Shown here piece by piece: positions 1 through 8,587 of a stretch of DNA of 64,000 nucleotides. Numbering within the stretch: position 1 is the stretch's first letter; every line of letters starts with the position of its first letter. The stretch spans positions 41,077 to 105,076 of the forward strand of contig CANSEY010000013.1 in the NCBI GenBank assembly GCA_947646015.1, written 5' to 3'. A model generated the notes under the pieces. That model ran no database searches. It was not told where the DNA came from and worked only from the letters and a program-made list of their open reading frames with translations. The position numbers and the translations under genes are program-made. The stretch comes from an uncultured Bacteroides sp. (GTDB lineage Bacteria > Bacteroidota > Bacteroidia > Bacteroidales > Bacteroidaceae).

Positions 1-732
1 CTTTATGTTCATGATGTGAATATGAATCTGTGGATGCCCTTTGCCCTTATCCGAAGGGCGTTGCTCCAATTTTGGATAATCTTTCTTTAACGGCAGGTAG
101 CCTGACCATTCATCGGTTATGACTTTTGCGTCCTTTGATATGTATCTGTCGAAGAACGGACGAAAAGAACTTGCCGAAGCATCATCTATCACTTGGGCAT
201 ACGCACGTCCCACGCCGTCTCGGACAATCTCCAACGCGACTATCACAAGCTTCTTTTTGCCTTCCGTGCTTCGTCCAATGATTCCTTCCTCTTCTCCTCC
301 GATATAAAACTCATCGACATGTACCTCTCCTTTAAGAGGATAATTACCGCTGCTCCGCATGGCTTTCTGTATCTTACGCTTGAATTCCCATACGGTTTTC
401 TGACGCATACAATATTCTTCCGCCAGTTCCAAAGAGGACATCCCTTTCTTCTTTGTCGATATTTTGAAGGCTATGTGGAAAGCGTAGACAAGCGGGAATT
501 TTATCTTGTCGAACATGCTTCCGCTGGTAACGCTCTCGTCATACTTACAGCGTGTACAACGGCGAGAATAGGGATATCTGTCATTGCAATAATTGGTATG
601 ACCGCATTTCTTGCATTTGAAGCCGTCTGCCCACTTTATCGAGGACAAGTACTCAAGGCATGAGGCATCATCGGTAAAACGACTATAAAATTTGATTGAT
701 TCCACTCCTTTGAATTTATCGCGTTGTTCCAT
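1..732 (-). CDS. ISXO2-like transposase (IS1595 family), cut by window edge
   Basis: A reading frame opens with ATG at 732 on the minus strand and runs without a stop to base 1, giving 244 residues of an unfinished protein. Near residues 40-60 it has two CxxC pairs (CKKC, CTRC) typical of the N-terminal zinc ribbon of IS1595/ISXO2 transposases. It then has VHVDEFYIGG near residue 140 and TDEWSGY near residue 215, which fit the first two acidic residues of the DDE-type catalytic core. The third catalytic region would lie beyond the window. It catalyses transposition of its insertion sequence. It lies downstream of the minus-strand genes at 811-1839 and probably inserted into the conjugative element later. 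I cannot see the far end or prove the terminal repeats. Confidence 0.85.
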   Translation of the reverse strand, partial: MEQRDKFKGVESIKFYSRFTDDASCLEYLSSIKWADGFKCKKCGHTNYCNDRYPYSRRCTRCKYDESVTSGSMFDKIKFPLVYAFHIAFKISTKKKGMSSLELAEEYCMRQKTVWEFKRKIQKAMRSSGNYPLKGEVHVDEFYIGGEEEGIIGRSTEGKKKLVIVALEIVRDGVGRAYAQVIDDASASSFRPFFDRYISKDAKVITDEWSGYLPLKKDYPKLEQRPSDKGKGHPQIHIHIMNIK

Positions 733-761
733 GCCTGCAAAAGTAGGCAAAATCCATAAAG

Positions 762-775
762 TTAGTGCGCACTAA
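762..775. repeat. 14-bp perfect palindrome beside the transposase gene
   Basis: The sequence TTAGTGCGCACTAA is its own reverse complement. It lies 30 bp upstream of the transposase start. It could be part of the insertion sequence end or an operator for the transposase promoter; the other end of the element is outside the window, so this cannot be decided. Confidence 0.4.
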
Positions 776-810
776 ACGCCTATACCTATAATTTAATTCC
801 GCCAACAGGT

Positions 811-1299
811 TTATAATAGTTCTTCGTATGTTCCGAAACCGATACACTCTGCTATGGTGAAATCTTCCCTGCCTTTGTCCGCCATGGATTTCATATCATT
901 CAGGCTGTCGCAGTAGAAGAATATTTCATCGTCCTTTTCCGTATCGGCATCCATAGCCAAAGCAATTCTTGCCTCTTCCGTTTCCAACGTATCGTTCCAC
1001 CGTATCATGCAATCCGCGTAATGAGGTTCACATCCTTTTTCTGTATAGAATTTAAGATAATGGCTTCCGATTTCCTTTCTGACCTCATCCGGCTTTTTCC
1101 ATGAACTGTCATCCACGATTTCAAAACCCAGCCCTTCGACCAGCAGGCAAGTACCATTATCATATACCATCATGGTGCGTTTGCCGATGTGTTTTTTACG
1201 CATTTCCGCCCAGTCGGGTATATCCCAACGCTCGGTAGTCCATACCCCGCGATAGGCTTCAGATATGGAATTGTATTCGCTTAATGTTATCTTCTTCAT
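811..1299 (-). CDS. hypothetical protein of the conjugative element
   Basis: The gene encodes 162 residues starting MKKITLSEYNS. I do not recognise the family. The protein is acidic and soluble with no signal peptide or membrane segment. It has many Trp, Tyr and Cys residues (for example WTTERWDIPDW near residue 20 and EKGCEPHYADC near residue 90). It is the last of three minus-strand genes (1839, 1564, 1299) spaced 10-11 bp apart, which suggests one transcript starting behind leader copy A. It ends just before the IS1595-type transposase. Confidence 0.7.
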   Translation of the reverse strand: MKKITLSEYNSISEAYRGVWTTERWDIPDWAEMRKKHIGKRTMMVYDNGTCLLVEGLGFEIVDDSSWKKPDEVRKEIGSHYLKFYTEKGCEPHYADCMIRWNDTLETEEARIALAMDADTEKDDEIFFYCDSLNDMKSMADKGREDFTIAECIGFGTYEELL

Positions 1300-1309
1300 G
1301 TCAATGTTT

Positions 1310-1564
1310 TTATAGGATACAGAAAGTTACCTTATAAGTCTTGCACGCCTTTCCGAATGCCGGATTGGTGTCGAATTCGTTGTATGACTCCCAATCCACC
1401 GACATGGTGTAACCGTTCGGAAAGTTTTCAACGATGAACTTGGTTATCATCTCCTTGTCTTCATCGGGCAGGAACAGTTCCTCGTCGATGCCGTACTCCA
1501 ATGAAAAAATCGCCCATTCGGGAATGTTGTCCCAAACGATCGTCTTGCTGTTATTGTTATTCAT
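1310..1564 (-). CDS. small hypothetical protein
   Basis: Encodes 84 residues starting MNNNNSKTIVWDNIPEWAI. It is acidic, with no signal peptide or membrane helix and no motif I recognise. It is spaced 11 bp from the gene upstream (1839..1576) and 10 bp from the gene downstream (1299..811), so the three are likely co-transcribed. The N-terminal Asn run is typical of an A-rich Bacteroides start region. Confidence 0.65.
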   Translation of the reverse strand: MNNNNSKTIVWDNIPEWAIFSLEYGIDEELFLPDEDKEMITKFIVENFPNGYTMSVDWESYNEFDTNPAFGKACKTYKVTFCIL

Positions 1565-1575
1565 AGTCCTGCTGA

Positions 1576-1839
1576 TTATTGGGGTGAAACCATAAGTCTT
1601 TTTATAATTTCGTCAAGCTCCGTTTCCCACTTGTCCGCCCCCTCAATGAGTGACGGGTAGGTCAGCTGTTTCCACTGTCGGTAATCGAACAGTTTCATCC
1701 GTAGCGGATAGTAGTCGAACAGCTTCCTGTTGTCAGCGAATATTCTCAGGTGGTTGGTTCCCACCTCCATCAGTTTCAGTCCGTATCGGTCGATTATCTC
1801 TTTGAACCGTCCCATCGGTGTAAAGTTGCTTCTGCTCAT
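1576..1839 (-). CDS. small hypothetical protein behind leader copy A
   Basis: Encodes 87 residues starting MSRSNFTPMGRF. A longer open frame reaches 2010, but its first 57 codons run through the structured repeat (copy A). The ATG at 1839 is preferred because it leaves 28 nt between the repeat and the start codon, the same spacing seen at the other four copies. The protein is basic (EIIDRYGLKLMEVGTNHLRI and repeated KLFDY motifs). I do not recognise the family. It is the first gene of a likely three-gene transcript. Confidence 0.65.
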   Translation of the reverse strand: MSRSNFTPMGRFKEIIDRYGLKLMEVGTNHLRIFADNRKLFDYYPLRMKLFDYRQWKQLTYPSLIEGADKWETELDEIIKRLMVSPQ

Positions 1840-1867
1840 ACCTTTTGTTTTTTGAGTTAGACATCCC

Positions 1868-2046
1868 CGGCTTTGTAGAGCCGAGATTTTATTTCTTGCC
1901 TGCCCCGCCGTTCCGTGCCGGATTGCGCAAGGCTTTCGGGAAAAATACCGCAAGCGCAGCGAGGATGATTTTTCCGCGAAACCCGAAGGGCCCGGCCTTG
2001 CACAATCCATAAGGCACGGGACGAACTTTGCAGGCTGAAATAAAAC
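1868..2046 (-). promoter_or_regulatory. structured repeat/leader element, copy A
   Basis: This is a nested inverted repeat. The outer stem pairs TTTTATTTC (from 1888) with GAAATAAAA (to 2046), followed by GCCTG/CAGGC. A middle stem pairs about 1910-1933 with 1993-2021. An inner stem pairs GGAAAAAT with ATTTTTCC around a tip containing ATACCGCAAGC and GCGAGGATGAT. A separate small hairpin, CGGCT/AGCCG (1868-1883), lies on the side of the gene starting at 1839. The same architecture recurs at four other places with different arm sequences but kept pairing. On the plus strand the base of the middle stem carries GAACTTTG, a weak match to the TAnnTTTG box. Its function is unknown. Confidence 0.8.
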
Positions 2047-2055
2047 AGCGGTGTC

Positions 2056-3162
2056 CTATTCCTCTTTTTTTCCGTCCTCCTGTGGAATCAGGTGTTTCAA
2101 ATCCGGGTCATTGGCAATTCTTTCCATCTCATCTTCAATTATTTGCAGTACGTCCGCCTTGATACGGGAGTAGTTGCGGTCTATCTGTTGCTGCATGATG
2201 TCGTTACCGTCTGCATCCTTGAACTCGTTGATGACAGGGATTTTTTTGTAGGCTCTGGTCTCCGCCGCCACCTTCTCGTTATCGACGATGATACGGGCAT
2301 GGAAAATCTTCTGCTCGATTTCCTCACCGAAGTTGTCCGCCACGCTGCCCACGAATGTACCCTGCGAGAGGTTGGCAATCTTGGAAGCGGGTATCAGGGA
2401 ATCCAATTGCGTGTTGATGGAGGTGGATGTGTCCTGCCGGTTGATGGATATGGACTGCCTTTGCTGAAGGATTTTGCCGAAACGCTCCGAAAGGTTCTTT
2501 GCCGTTTCGCCTACCACCTGTCCGGAGAAAATATTGCCGACTGTATTTTGGATCACTTTCGCCTCTTTTTCACCGTAGTCACGGGTCAGCTGCGAGAAGT
2601 CCTGGAAGCCGAGACATACCGCCACCTTGTTGCTTCGGGCGGTGGCTATCAGGTTGTCGATGCCGCGGAAATAGATGGTCGGTAGCTCGTCTATAATAAT
2701 GGAACTCTTCAGCTGTCCCTTCTTGTTCACCAACTTCACGATACGGGAATTGTACAGTCCCAAGGCCGCCGAATAGATGTTCTGCCTGTCAGGATTGTTT
2801 CCCACACAGAGGATTTTGGGCTGTTCCGGATTGTTCAGATCAAGTGTAAAATCATCGCCCGTCATCACCCAATACAACTGGGGTGAAATCATCCTCGAAA
2901 GCGGAATTTTTGCGGACGCTATCTGGCCCTGGAGCTGATCTTGCGCTCCAGATTGCCAGGCATCCATGAACGGGGAAAGGTAGTTTTCCAGCGAGGGATA
3001 AGAGGTAAGAATCGTGAAGATATCGGCATACGGCTTGTTAAGAAATTCTATCGCGTGGGGGAAGGTGCAATACTTGCCGTCCTTGTAAATCCGCAAGTAC
3101 CAGATAATCGCCGCGAGCAGGATAATCGGTGACTCCACGAAGAAATCACCCTGTTTCTGTAT
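2056..3162 (-). CDS. mobC: MobC/VirD4-like coupling protein, exon 2 (C-terminal part)
   Basis: This is the downstream part of the type IV coupling protein that brings the relaxase-DNA complex to the mating channel. Read after splicing at 3163, it continues from exon 1 with IQKQGDFFVESP. It holds the ATPase core with a Walker B-like segment SSIIIDELPTI near residue 463 of the joined protein. It ends at a TAG at 2056, giving 368 residues. A longer frame open to 3351 includes intron-encoded codons and should not be used as the protein start. Together with exon 1 the spliced product would be 674 residues, close to what I expect for CTnDOT MobC. Confidence in the family is high; the exact junction is inferred from intron end rules and reading frame. 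Confidence 0.88.
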   Translation of the reverse strand: MQKQGDFFVESPIILLAAIIWYLRIYKDGKYCTFPHAIEFLNKPYADIFTILTSYPSLENYLSPFMDAWQSGAQDQLQGQIASAKIPLSRMISPQLYWVMTGDDFTLDLNNPEQPKILCVGNNPDRQNIYSAALGLYNSRIVKLVNKKGQLKSSIIIDELPTIYFRGIDNLIATARSNKVAVCLGFQDFSQLTRDYGEKEAKVIQNTVGNIFSGQVVGETAKNLSERFGKILQQRQSISINRQDTSTSINTQLDSLIPASKIANLSQGTFVGSVADNFGEEIEQKIFHARIIVDNEKVAAETRAYKKIPVINEFKDADGNDIMQQQIDRNYSRIKADVLQIIEDEMERIANDPDLKHLIPQEDGKKEE

Positions 3163-3203
3163 ATCGGGTAAGTCAAGGGCATTGCTGCCCCCTTCTCCCC
3201 TAA

Positions 3204-3237
3204 GAACCGTACATGAGAGTTTCCCCTCATACGGCTC
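3204..3237 (-). ncRNA. group II intron domain V
   Basis: The 34-nt hairpin reads GAGCCGTATGAGG followed by the GAAA tetraloop and CTCTCATGTACGGTTC on the minus strand. This is the usual size and loop of the catalytic domain V. The stem pairs throughout except for the expected bulge. Confidence 0.9.
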
Positions 3238-3283
3238 AAGCAACTCAATATTTCTATTTGTTGTTAGAAATCGGCTCATACTT

Positions 3284-4936
3284 TCAACATTTTCGTTTAT
3301 TTCGCTTGTAGCAGTTGTTGTGGACAAGTTGCCGTACAATCGAACCATCAACAGATATTTCGTTGACGTTCCATGCTTTTGTACAATCTATTTCCTTGCC
3401 ACATAACGGACAAATCCGGTTCTGCTTGTTCCATAAATATAAGAGAGACTTACGTCCCTTGAGAGATTCCAGCATTTGTTGCTCCTTTCGCTGAAAGAAA
3501 TAATCATCGTATTCCGGGTCGAAGGGGTTTGCCTCACCTTTGATTTGCTTGTACGGGGTATAATGTATATCCGACAACCTTTTAAGAGTCAGGTAGTTCA
3601 CTTTCTTGCTCTTGGTTTCATATTTCCATGCAAACGTCCATTTACGCCCCCGAATTTCATGCCAATATTTGTCTGCAACCCAAGACTTGCGTTTCTTTGG
3701 ATGGCGACGTAAAGCCCATTTCTTCGTGAGATTGTAAATGTGATTGTCACAACCATGAAAAGCATCGGTTGATGCACCATATCGGTAATAGTTGCCCCAA
3801 CCTGTGATTACAGGATTAAGCATTCGTATCAGCGATTCCTGCTTACACATTTTATGTCCTTTAACGATGTCACCGATTTTTGCCCTGAAGCGTTTCTGTG
3901 CATCTTTGGACGGGGATGTGTATAGCCTTTTGCCAAACTTCCTCACATTGAAACCTAAGAAATCAAAACCGTCGTATATGTTCGTAATGGTAGTTTTCTC
4001 TTCGGATAAGGTCAGCCCTCTTTCTTTGAGAAATTCTATCACGATAGGTTTGACTTCGTTTTCCAATAGCTCCTTATCTCGACCTGTGATTATAAAGTCA
4101 TCCGCATAACGAATAAGGTTTACCTTGTAGTGGAATGTCTTATTGTTGCGCCATAATCTTTTGAATCTTTCAGCCAAGAGTGGTTGAAGTCCGTCAAGTG
4201 CTATATTTGCAAGTGTCGGTGATATGATACCTCCTTGTGGTGTACCCTCTTCTGTCGGGAATAGTTTGCCATTGAATACAGCTCCACATTTCAGCCATTT
4301 TCTGAGTATCGTCTTATCCATAGGGATATGATTAAGAAGCCAGTCGTGGCTGATATGGTCGAAGCAGCCTTTAATGTCTCCCTCCAAAATCCATTCGGGG
4401 GAATGCTGGCGGTTTAGAACCGTATCAATCTGACGGATAGCGTCCATTGTCCTGCGTTTCTTGCGAAAACCATAAGAAAAGCGGTCGCCTGTCGTTTCGG
4501 CTATCGGTTCCAATGCCATGAGATATAATGCCTGCATCGCCCTGTCTTTCATTGTCGGTATTCCCAACGGTCGGAGTTTACCGTTCTTTTTCTTGATGTG
4601 AACCCTACGAAGCGGCTGCGGATTGTAACCACGACGTTTCAGTTCACCGATTGCTTTGTACTTGCGCTTGGGAGAATCCCAAAGCTGTTTATCTACTCCA
4701 GACGTTTTCTTCCCTTTGTTGGAAGTAACCCTCTTTACCGCCAATGCCTTGGCGTAAAAAGAGTGGATCAGCATCCACTGCAAGGCTTTCACCTTGTTAT
4801 GTCTGCCTTCCTTTTGAGCCTTTACAATACGCGCTTGTAGCTTTCGGACATGGGCTTCACACTTGGACCAGTCCATGCCGTCCCAAGTTAGATTCCTACT
4901 ATCAGCAGGCGCACACGATGTTTTAGTTTCGTTCAT
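3284..4936 (-). CDS. ltrA: group II intron reverse transcriptase/maturase
   Basis: A 550-residue intron-encoded protein that helps the intron fold and splice and copies it into new DNA sites. The polymerase domain has LRPLGIPTMKDRAMQALYLM near residue 120 and the active-site RYADDFIITG near residue 277. These are followed by the thumb/maturase (X) region with YYRYGAS and W-rich segments. The C-terminus carries an HNH-type endonuclease signature, RICPLCGKEID and a later LVHNNCYKRNKRKC, so DNA target cleavage looks possible. The gene is in the same orientation as its host gene mobC, within intron domain IV. No frameshift or missing catalytic Asp is seen, so it is probably active. Confidence 0.95.
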   Translation of the reverse strand: MNETKTSCAPADSRNLTWDGMDWSKCEAHVRKLQARIVKAQKEGRHNKVKALQWMLIHSFYAKALAVKRVTSNKGKKTSGVDKQLWDSPKRKYKAIGELKRRGYNPQPLRRVHIKKKNGKLRPLGIPTMKDRAMQALYLMALEPIAETTGDRFSYGFRKKRRTMDAIRQIDTVLNRQHSPEWILEGDIKGCFDHISHDWLLNHIPMDKTILRKWLKCGAVFNGKLFPTEEGTPQGGIISPTLANIALDGLQPLLAERFKRLWRNNKTFHYKVNLIRYADDFIITGRDKELLENEVKPIVIEFLKERGLTLSEEKTTITNIYDGFDFLGFNVRKFGKRLYTSPSKDAQKRFRAKIGDIVKGHKMCKQESLIRMLNPVITGWGNYYRYGASTDAFHGCDNHIYNLTKKWALRRHPKKRKSWVADKYWHEIRGRKWTFAWKYETKSKKVNYLTLKRLSDIHYTPYKQIKGEANPFDPEYDDYFFQRKEQQMLESLKGRKSLLYLWNKQNRICPLCGKEIDCTKAWNVNEISVDGSIVRQLVHNNCYKRNKRKC

Positions 4937-5578
4937 TTGCTTTCCTCCTTTTGAAAGTTCTAAAAGTTATCTTGTAAAGAGTTACCATATACGGAAGTCT
5001 GCCCACTTTCGTGTCGGATGATGTCACCAATAACAACCCGTGATGTTGATTCAATCCGTATCCACCCCATTACAGGGTGGCATTCGCTTTTTCCGTTATC
5101 TCATACCTGCACCCCATTCGGCTTGCCTTGCGGTTCGCTTACTCGCATTCTTACGAGAGAGATACAGGCTTGCCCTGTTCCACGTAATTGACAAACGGAT
5201 AGTTTAGGTTCTGCCAAGTCCGCCGGCAGTGCTGTGTCCGTGTAACCCCAACATGGGCAAGGGTTATCCGACTGCTTACCTTTTGGTGAGAGCTAAAGTA
5301 TCTTGCGCTCCTTCAAACCTTACGACGGCTAAAGTCAGTTCACTTACGTTAACCATGCTATCCAGCCTCGCCACTCAACGGTATGATACTAACCGTCCTT
5401 GACATTCCCTCACGGTTCAGTCTTGTCCTTTCGGAAAGTGTACTTTGTCCTATAAGCTTGGCACAACCCATCACTGGAGATGCACCTTATAGTAGGCTAC
5501 CGCTGACGGAACAGCGGGTTAAATCATGCAATTAATATTGCTGTCTAACAATCAATTACGTGACTTTACAGGTCACAC

Positions 5579-6496
5579 CCAGGTCTTGTTCAAATTGAGC
5601 ATTATCGTGTAGGCGGATTCGTAGGCATCGGAAATATCCACCATGAATTTGGGATTGATGGGATTGCACCTGTGCGAGCGTCGGGGGTCATCGAAGTTTA
5701 TGACATAGAACTCCGGTTTAACCTTGTAATGTTCCTTGTGTTTAAGCAGGTGATTATAAGCTATTTCGGATAAATCCGGAAACTTGTAATCATAAATGTA
5801 CATGGCAAAGGATTTCTCGATTTGCTGTTTGATGTAGTTGTTTACCACCGCGTAGGATTTCCCGCTGCCCGGTGTTCCAAGCACGATGGACGCACGAAAA
5901 ACGTTTACAACGTTGATCCATCCGTCCCATTCCTTGCCCTGATACACGAACTTGGTCGGCAGGTTGACGGAATACTCGTTTTCCATAAAGCGGGTTTCCT
6001 GCATGAAACTCTCGTTGGCGGTGTTGAACACGTCCTCCATAAGGTTGTGTTTCAGCATACGGCTTATCCATACGCCCGACATCAAAAGAAGGATGTACCC
6101 GGCGGTCAGCGTTACCGTGTAAATGGCGGCATTGACCGTAGGATTGAACGGCAAATCAAGCATCCACCAGTTCATGAAGAACAATACAAGCCCCGAAAGG
6201 AAGGCGGTATATATCTTCCGCCAGGTCATCTTCTGGTTCTTCACGCCCTTCGTGCCCAAACATGACAGGGCAAGGAATATGACGGCGAATACTTTTGTCA
6301 CCAGCAGGTTGCTGAAAAGCCCCGCCGTCCTCTGGAAATTCAGGAGTATCTTATCGACCACTCCGATGTTGATACCCGCATCCACGAATGCCCGGTAACA
6401 GAACCAATAAACGTGGATGACGACAAACACGATGGATATGGCACGCATGAACTCCATGACCTTTGCCAATCCTCTCAAATCATCTTCTTGTTGCAT
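5579..6496 (-). CDS. mobC: MobC/VirD4-like coupling protein, exon 1 (N-terminal part)
   Basis: The 306 codons start MQQEDDLRGLAKVMEF at 6496 and stop at the intron boundary. The N-terminal third has about four hydrophobic membrane segments, as expected for an inner-membrane VirD4 protein. The Walker A motif GTPGSGKSYAV lies near residue 205. A longer open frame extends to 6859 but overlaps mobB in another frame, so the ATG 35 bp after the mobB stop is chosen. Without splicing, translation would end two codons into the intron (GTG then TGA at 5573), removing the Walker B half and inactivating the coupling protein. Confidence 0.88.
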
Positions 6497-6530
6497 ATTG
6501 AATAATTTTAATGGTGAATGAATACTGTTT

Positions 6531-7784
6531 TCAGGAGATACCCCGTGAGCGGCGTTTCTTTTTCTTCTTGCGTTGCAGCCTGCGTGCGAGAGCCTCTTCC
6601 TGCGGGTCGGGACCATTGGCTTCAAAATCGAAGATTCCGAAAGCCTGCCCGATGGCGTTTTCCATGTCGGCAGAGAAACTGCTTTGCCTGCTGATTTCCG
6701 GTGTGGGAGCATCCAAGTCAGGAATATTGTTCGGCCCATTGAACAATCGTTCAAAGGCATTTGCCGAGAACTCCTTTCCGAGCCGCGAGCCGTTATACAC
6801 CTCCCTGTTCTTGTGGTCGATGAAAGTAGCACCGTAAATGCGGCCTTCATTATTTTCACGGAATACCACGTCTATTCCCTGCCTGTTGAGCAGGCGGATG
6901 AAGTCCTCCCGGTTGCCCCGGCAGCCGTGCATGGCGAGTGCGACACCGTTCCGTATCTTGGGCTGCCATTTCTTGTCCTTGTATTCACGGGCATTGAATC
7001 CGATACGCTTTTCCAGTCCTTCATAGCCAAAGCGTTTTCCGATAAGGGAGGACTTGATGGGCGTACATACCGGCTTGCCTGTATCGTCTGTCATGGTATA
7101 GACAATGCCGTTGTAAGGCGTCCCTTCAAATTCGCCCCTGACCTGCTTCGCCTCGATGTTGAAGCAGGACAGCAACGCGCTGTACTCCCCGAATGACTGA
7201 AAGCGGTAAGTGGAGAACACGCTCTTGAGGATGTTGGAAACTTGTTGCTTTACATCGCCATTCTGATAGTCTGCTTTTTTCAGATATGGTTCCAACATTT
7301 CCCTGCGTTTGTCCTCCACCTGCTTCAGTCCGAACTTGCGTTCCAGTTCCCGGCAGGCTTTCATCGAGCGATTCCACTCGTAGGCGTCATCTATCTTTTC
7401 CCCTTTCTCGTTCACGCATGTGGAAACGATATGGATATGCCTGCGGTCTATGTCCTCGTGGATATACACGATGTAAGGCTGGTCGCCGTAGCCCATGCGT
7501 TGCATATACTCCCTTGCCAAATCCGCAAACTGGCTATCGGTCAGTTTGTCGTCCACAGAAGGATTAAGGGATATATGCAGTATGGGCTTTTCCGTATTCT
7601 TGTTGGCGAGCAGGTAGTTCTCGAATGCCCAAAGCGTGTTCCTCATGACCTGCTCCGGATTACCCGTGACATCGGCAATCATGCGGTTGCCCGAAATGAT
7701 GCGTGCCGTGGAGTCGTCCACTTTCTGCTGGTTGTAGATGACAGCCCCATAGAGCGAGGCGCCCCTGTTGATTTTCGCCACCAT
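6531..7784 (-). CDS. mobB: MobB relaxase (MOBP-type)
   Basis: A 417-residue relaxase that nicks oriT and stays bound to the transferred strand. The N-terminus has MVAKINRGASLYGAVIYN and, near residues 107-121, YIHEDIDRRHIHIVST with the paired His (HIH) that binds the metal. A basic C-terminus (LQRKKKKKRRSRG) would suit DNA binding. The start at 7784 is one base after the mobA stop (TGACATG) and has the purine-rich AGGGAGGAGG just upstream. A further 17 codons are open but would overlap mobA more. mobA, mobB and mobC form one minus-strand operon. Confidence 0.93.
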   Translation of the reverse strand: MVAKINRGASLYGAVIYNQQKVDDSTARIISGNRMIADVTGNPEQVMRNTLWAFENYLLANKNTEKPILHISLNPSVDDKLTDSQFADLAREYMQRMGYGDQPYIVYIHEDIDRRHIHIVSTCVNEKGEKIDDAYEWNRSMKACRELERKFGLKQVEDKRREMLEPYLKKADYQNGDVKQQVSNILKSVFSTYRFQSFGEYSALLSCFNIEAKQVRGEFEGTPYNGIVYTMTDDTGKPVCTPIKSSLIGKRFGYEGLEKRIGFNAREYKDKKWQPKIRNGVALAMHGCRGNREDFIRLLNRQGIDVVFRENNEGRIYGATFIDHKNREVYNGSRLGKEFSANAFERLFNGPNNIPDLDAPTPEISRQSSFSADMENAIGQAFGIFDFEANGPDPQEEALARRLQRKKKKKRRSRGIS

Positions 7785-7785
7785 G

Positions 7786-8244
7786 TCATTCCTCCTCCCT
7801 CTGCTTTTTGATAAGGTAGGTTTCCTCAAACTCATGGGTCAGCATGATGATCCGCTTGCTCAGCACCACCAGATCTATGGTCGTCTTTTCCAGATTGCGG
7901 AGCAGGGCGTATGCCCGTTTCTCCCCGAAATTGTTCTTGATTGCCTTGACCGTCTGGTTGTAGTTGTTGCCGATGGCCTGGAACTGGTGGTAGAAATTGG
8001 TAAGGCGGACATAGTAGTCCATCGTCGCCTTGTCGATTCTGACCACCTTGATTTCCTTTCCGAAAATCATTGCCTTGATGAATTTGGAGCGTTCCCTCAG
8101 TCCCGATTTTTGAAACTGGATATCGAACTTTACGTTCTCTTCCGAGTTTAGCCGCACCACATAACGGTACACGGCAGGGTCGGTTTTCGGTTTCCGCCCT
8201 ACACCTTTTCTTGTTTTTCTGTTCTTGTTTTCTTCCATACGCAT
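7786..8244 (-). CDS. mobA: MobA mobilization accessory protein
   Basis: About 152 residues, starting MRMEENKNRKTRKGVGRK, with a basic N-terminus followed by YRYVVRLNSEENVKF and an alpha-helical remainder. This is the pattern of MobA/MobC-type relaxosome proteins that bind oriT with the relaxase. The frame is open to an ATG at 8274 and another ATG lies at 8238; none has a strong ribosome-binding site, so the exact start is uncertain. It is the first gene of the mob operon, with the probable oriT region directly upstream. Confidence 0.85.
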   Translation of the reverse strand: MRMEENKNRKTRKGVGRKPKTDPAVYRYVVRLNSEENVKFDIQFQKSGLRERSKFIKAMIFGKEIKVVRIDKATMDYYVRLTNFYHQFQAIGNNYNQTVKAIKNNFGEKRAYALLRNLEKTTIDLVVLSKRIIMLTHEFEETYLIKKQREEE

Positions 8245-8274
8245 TGATGTTTTTTGTTTCTGATCTTCCGTCAT

Positions 8275-8520
8275 GGATTCACGACTTTGGAGTGAATCCC
8301 ACCCTGAGCCGGCAGGCGAGCGGCAAGTTGTTTTGAGTGCCCGAATTCATTTCGGGTGCCTCAAAACACAACTTGCTATGTTCGCTTGAACATGAATTTT
8401 CCTTCGTCAAATTGTGTTTTGACCTTCAGCCTCATTCTTCGGCTTCGGGATTACCCCTCCGCGACATCCATTTCGTTCTCGACAGCAAAGTTATGGCGGT
8501 ATATATTACTGTGAAATAGC
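8275..8520. other. probable oriT region with long inverted repeat
   Basis: This non-coding stretch lies between mobA (minus) and the tra genes (plus), the usual position of oriT. It contains a large imperfect inverted repeat at 8324-8375: CAAGTTGT, TTTGAG and CCCGAA pair with TTTCGGG, CTCAAAA and CACAACTTG around a 4-nt loop. A second small hairpin (GCC/GGC around 8431-8447) follows. No nick site can be fixed from sequence alone. Confidence 0.55.
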
Positions 8521-8527
8521 AAGTTAT

Positions 8528-8563
8528 ATGTAACGTGATGACAAATGGTGACACAGGTCGTCA
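8528..8563. promoter_or_regulatory. 36-bp dyad motif, copy 1 (upstream of traA)
   Basis: The motif begins ATGTAACGTGATGACA and ends AGGTCGTCA, with GTGATGAC and GTCGTCAC forming an inverted repeat. A second copy, identical at 31 of 36 positions by my count, lies at 12731-12766 upstream of traE. Its presence ahead of the two plus-strand transfer gene groups suggests a shared regulator site. In CTnDOT the Exc/Xis2c/Xis2d proteins are known to activate transfer genes; linking them to this motif is inference. Confidence 0.55.
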
Positions 8564-8587
8564 CCTCCCTTGAAACATGGTGACGGT

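Larger units (their letters stand above)
3163..5578 (-). mobile_element. group II intron inserted in mobC
   Basis: On the minus strand the intron begins GTGTGACC at 5578, matching the GUGYG start of group II introns, and ends CGAT at 3163. Removing these 2416 nt joins the mobC halves in frame, with TGG of exon 1 directly followed by ATA CAG of exon 2. A canonical domain V hairpin lies at 3204-3237, about 40 nt before the 3' end, with domain VI following. The reverse transcriptase gene (4936-3284) sits in the domain IV position. The 4937-5578 stretch, which has no protein gene, is the structured RNA of domains I-III. All parts needed for splicing and retrohoming appear present. Confidence 0.92.

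Noticed and set aside
1840-2010. N-terminal extension of the gene starting at 1839
   Set aside because: These codons would run through the structured repeat copy A, and the other copies lie outside coding sequence.
3163-3351. Independent start for a truncated MobC from 3351
   Set aside because: These codons belong to intron domain V/VI and the 3' end of the maturase region; the frame makes sense only after splicing.
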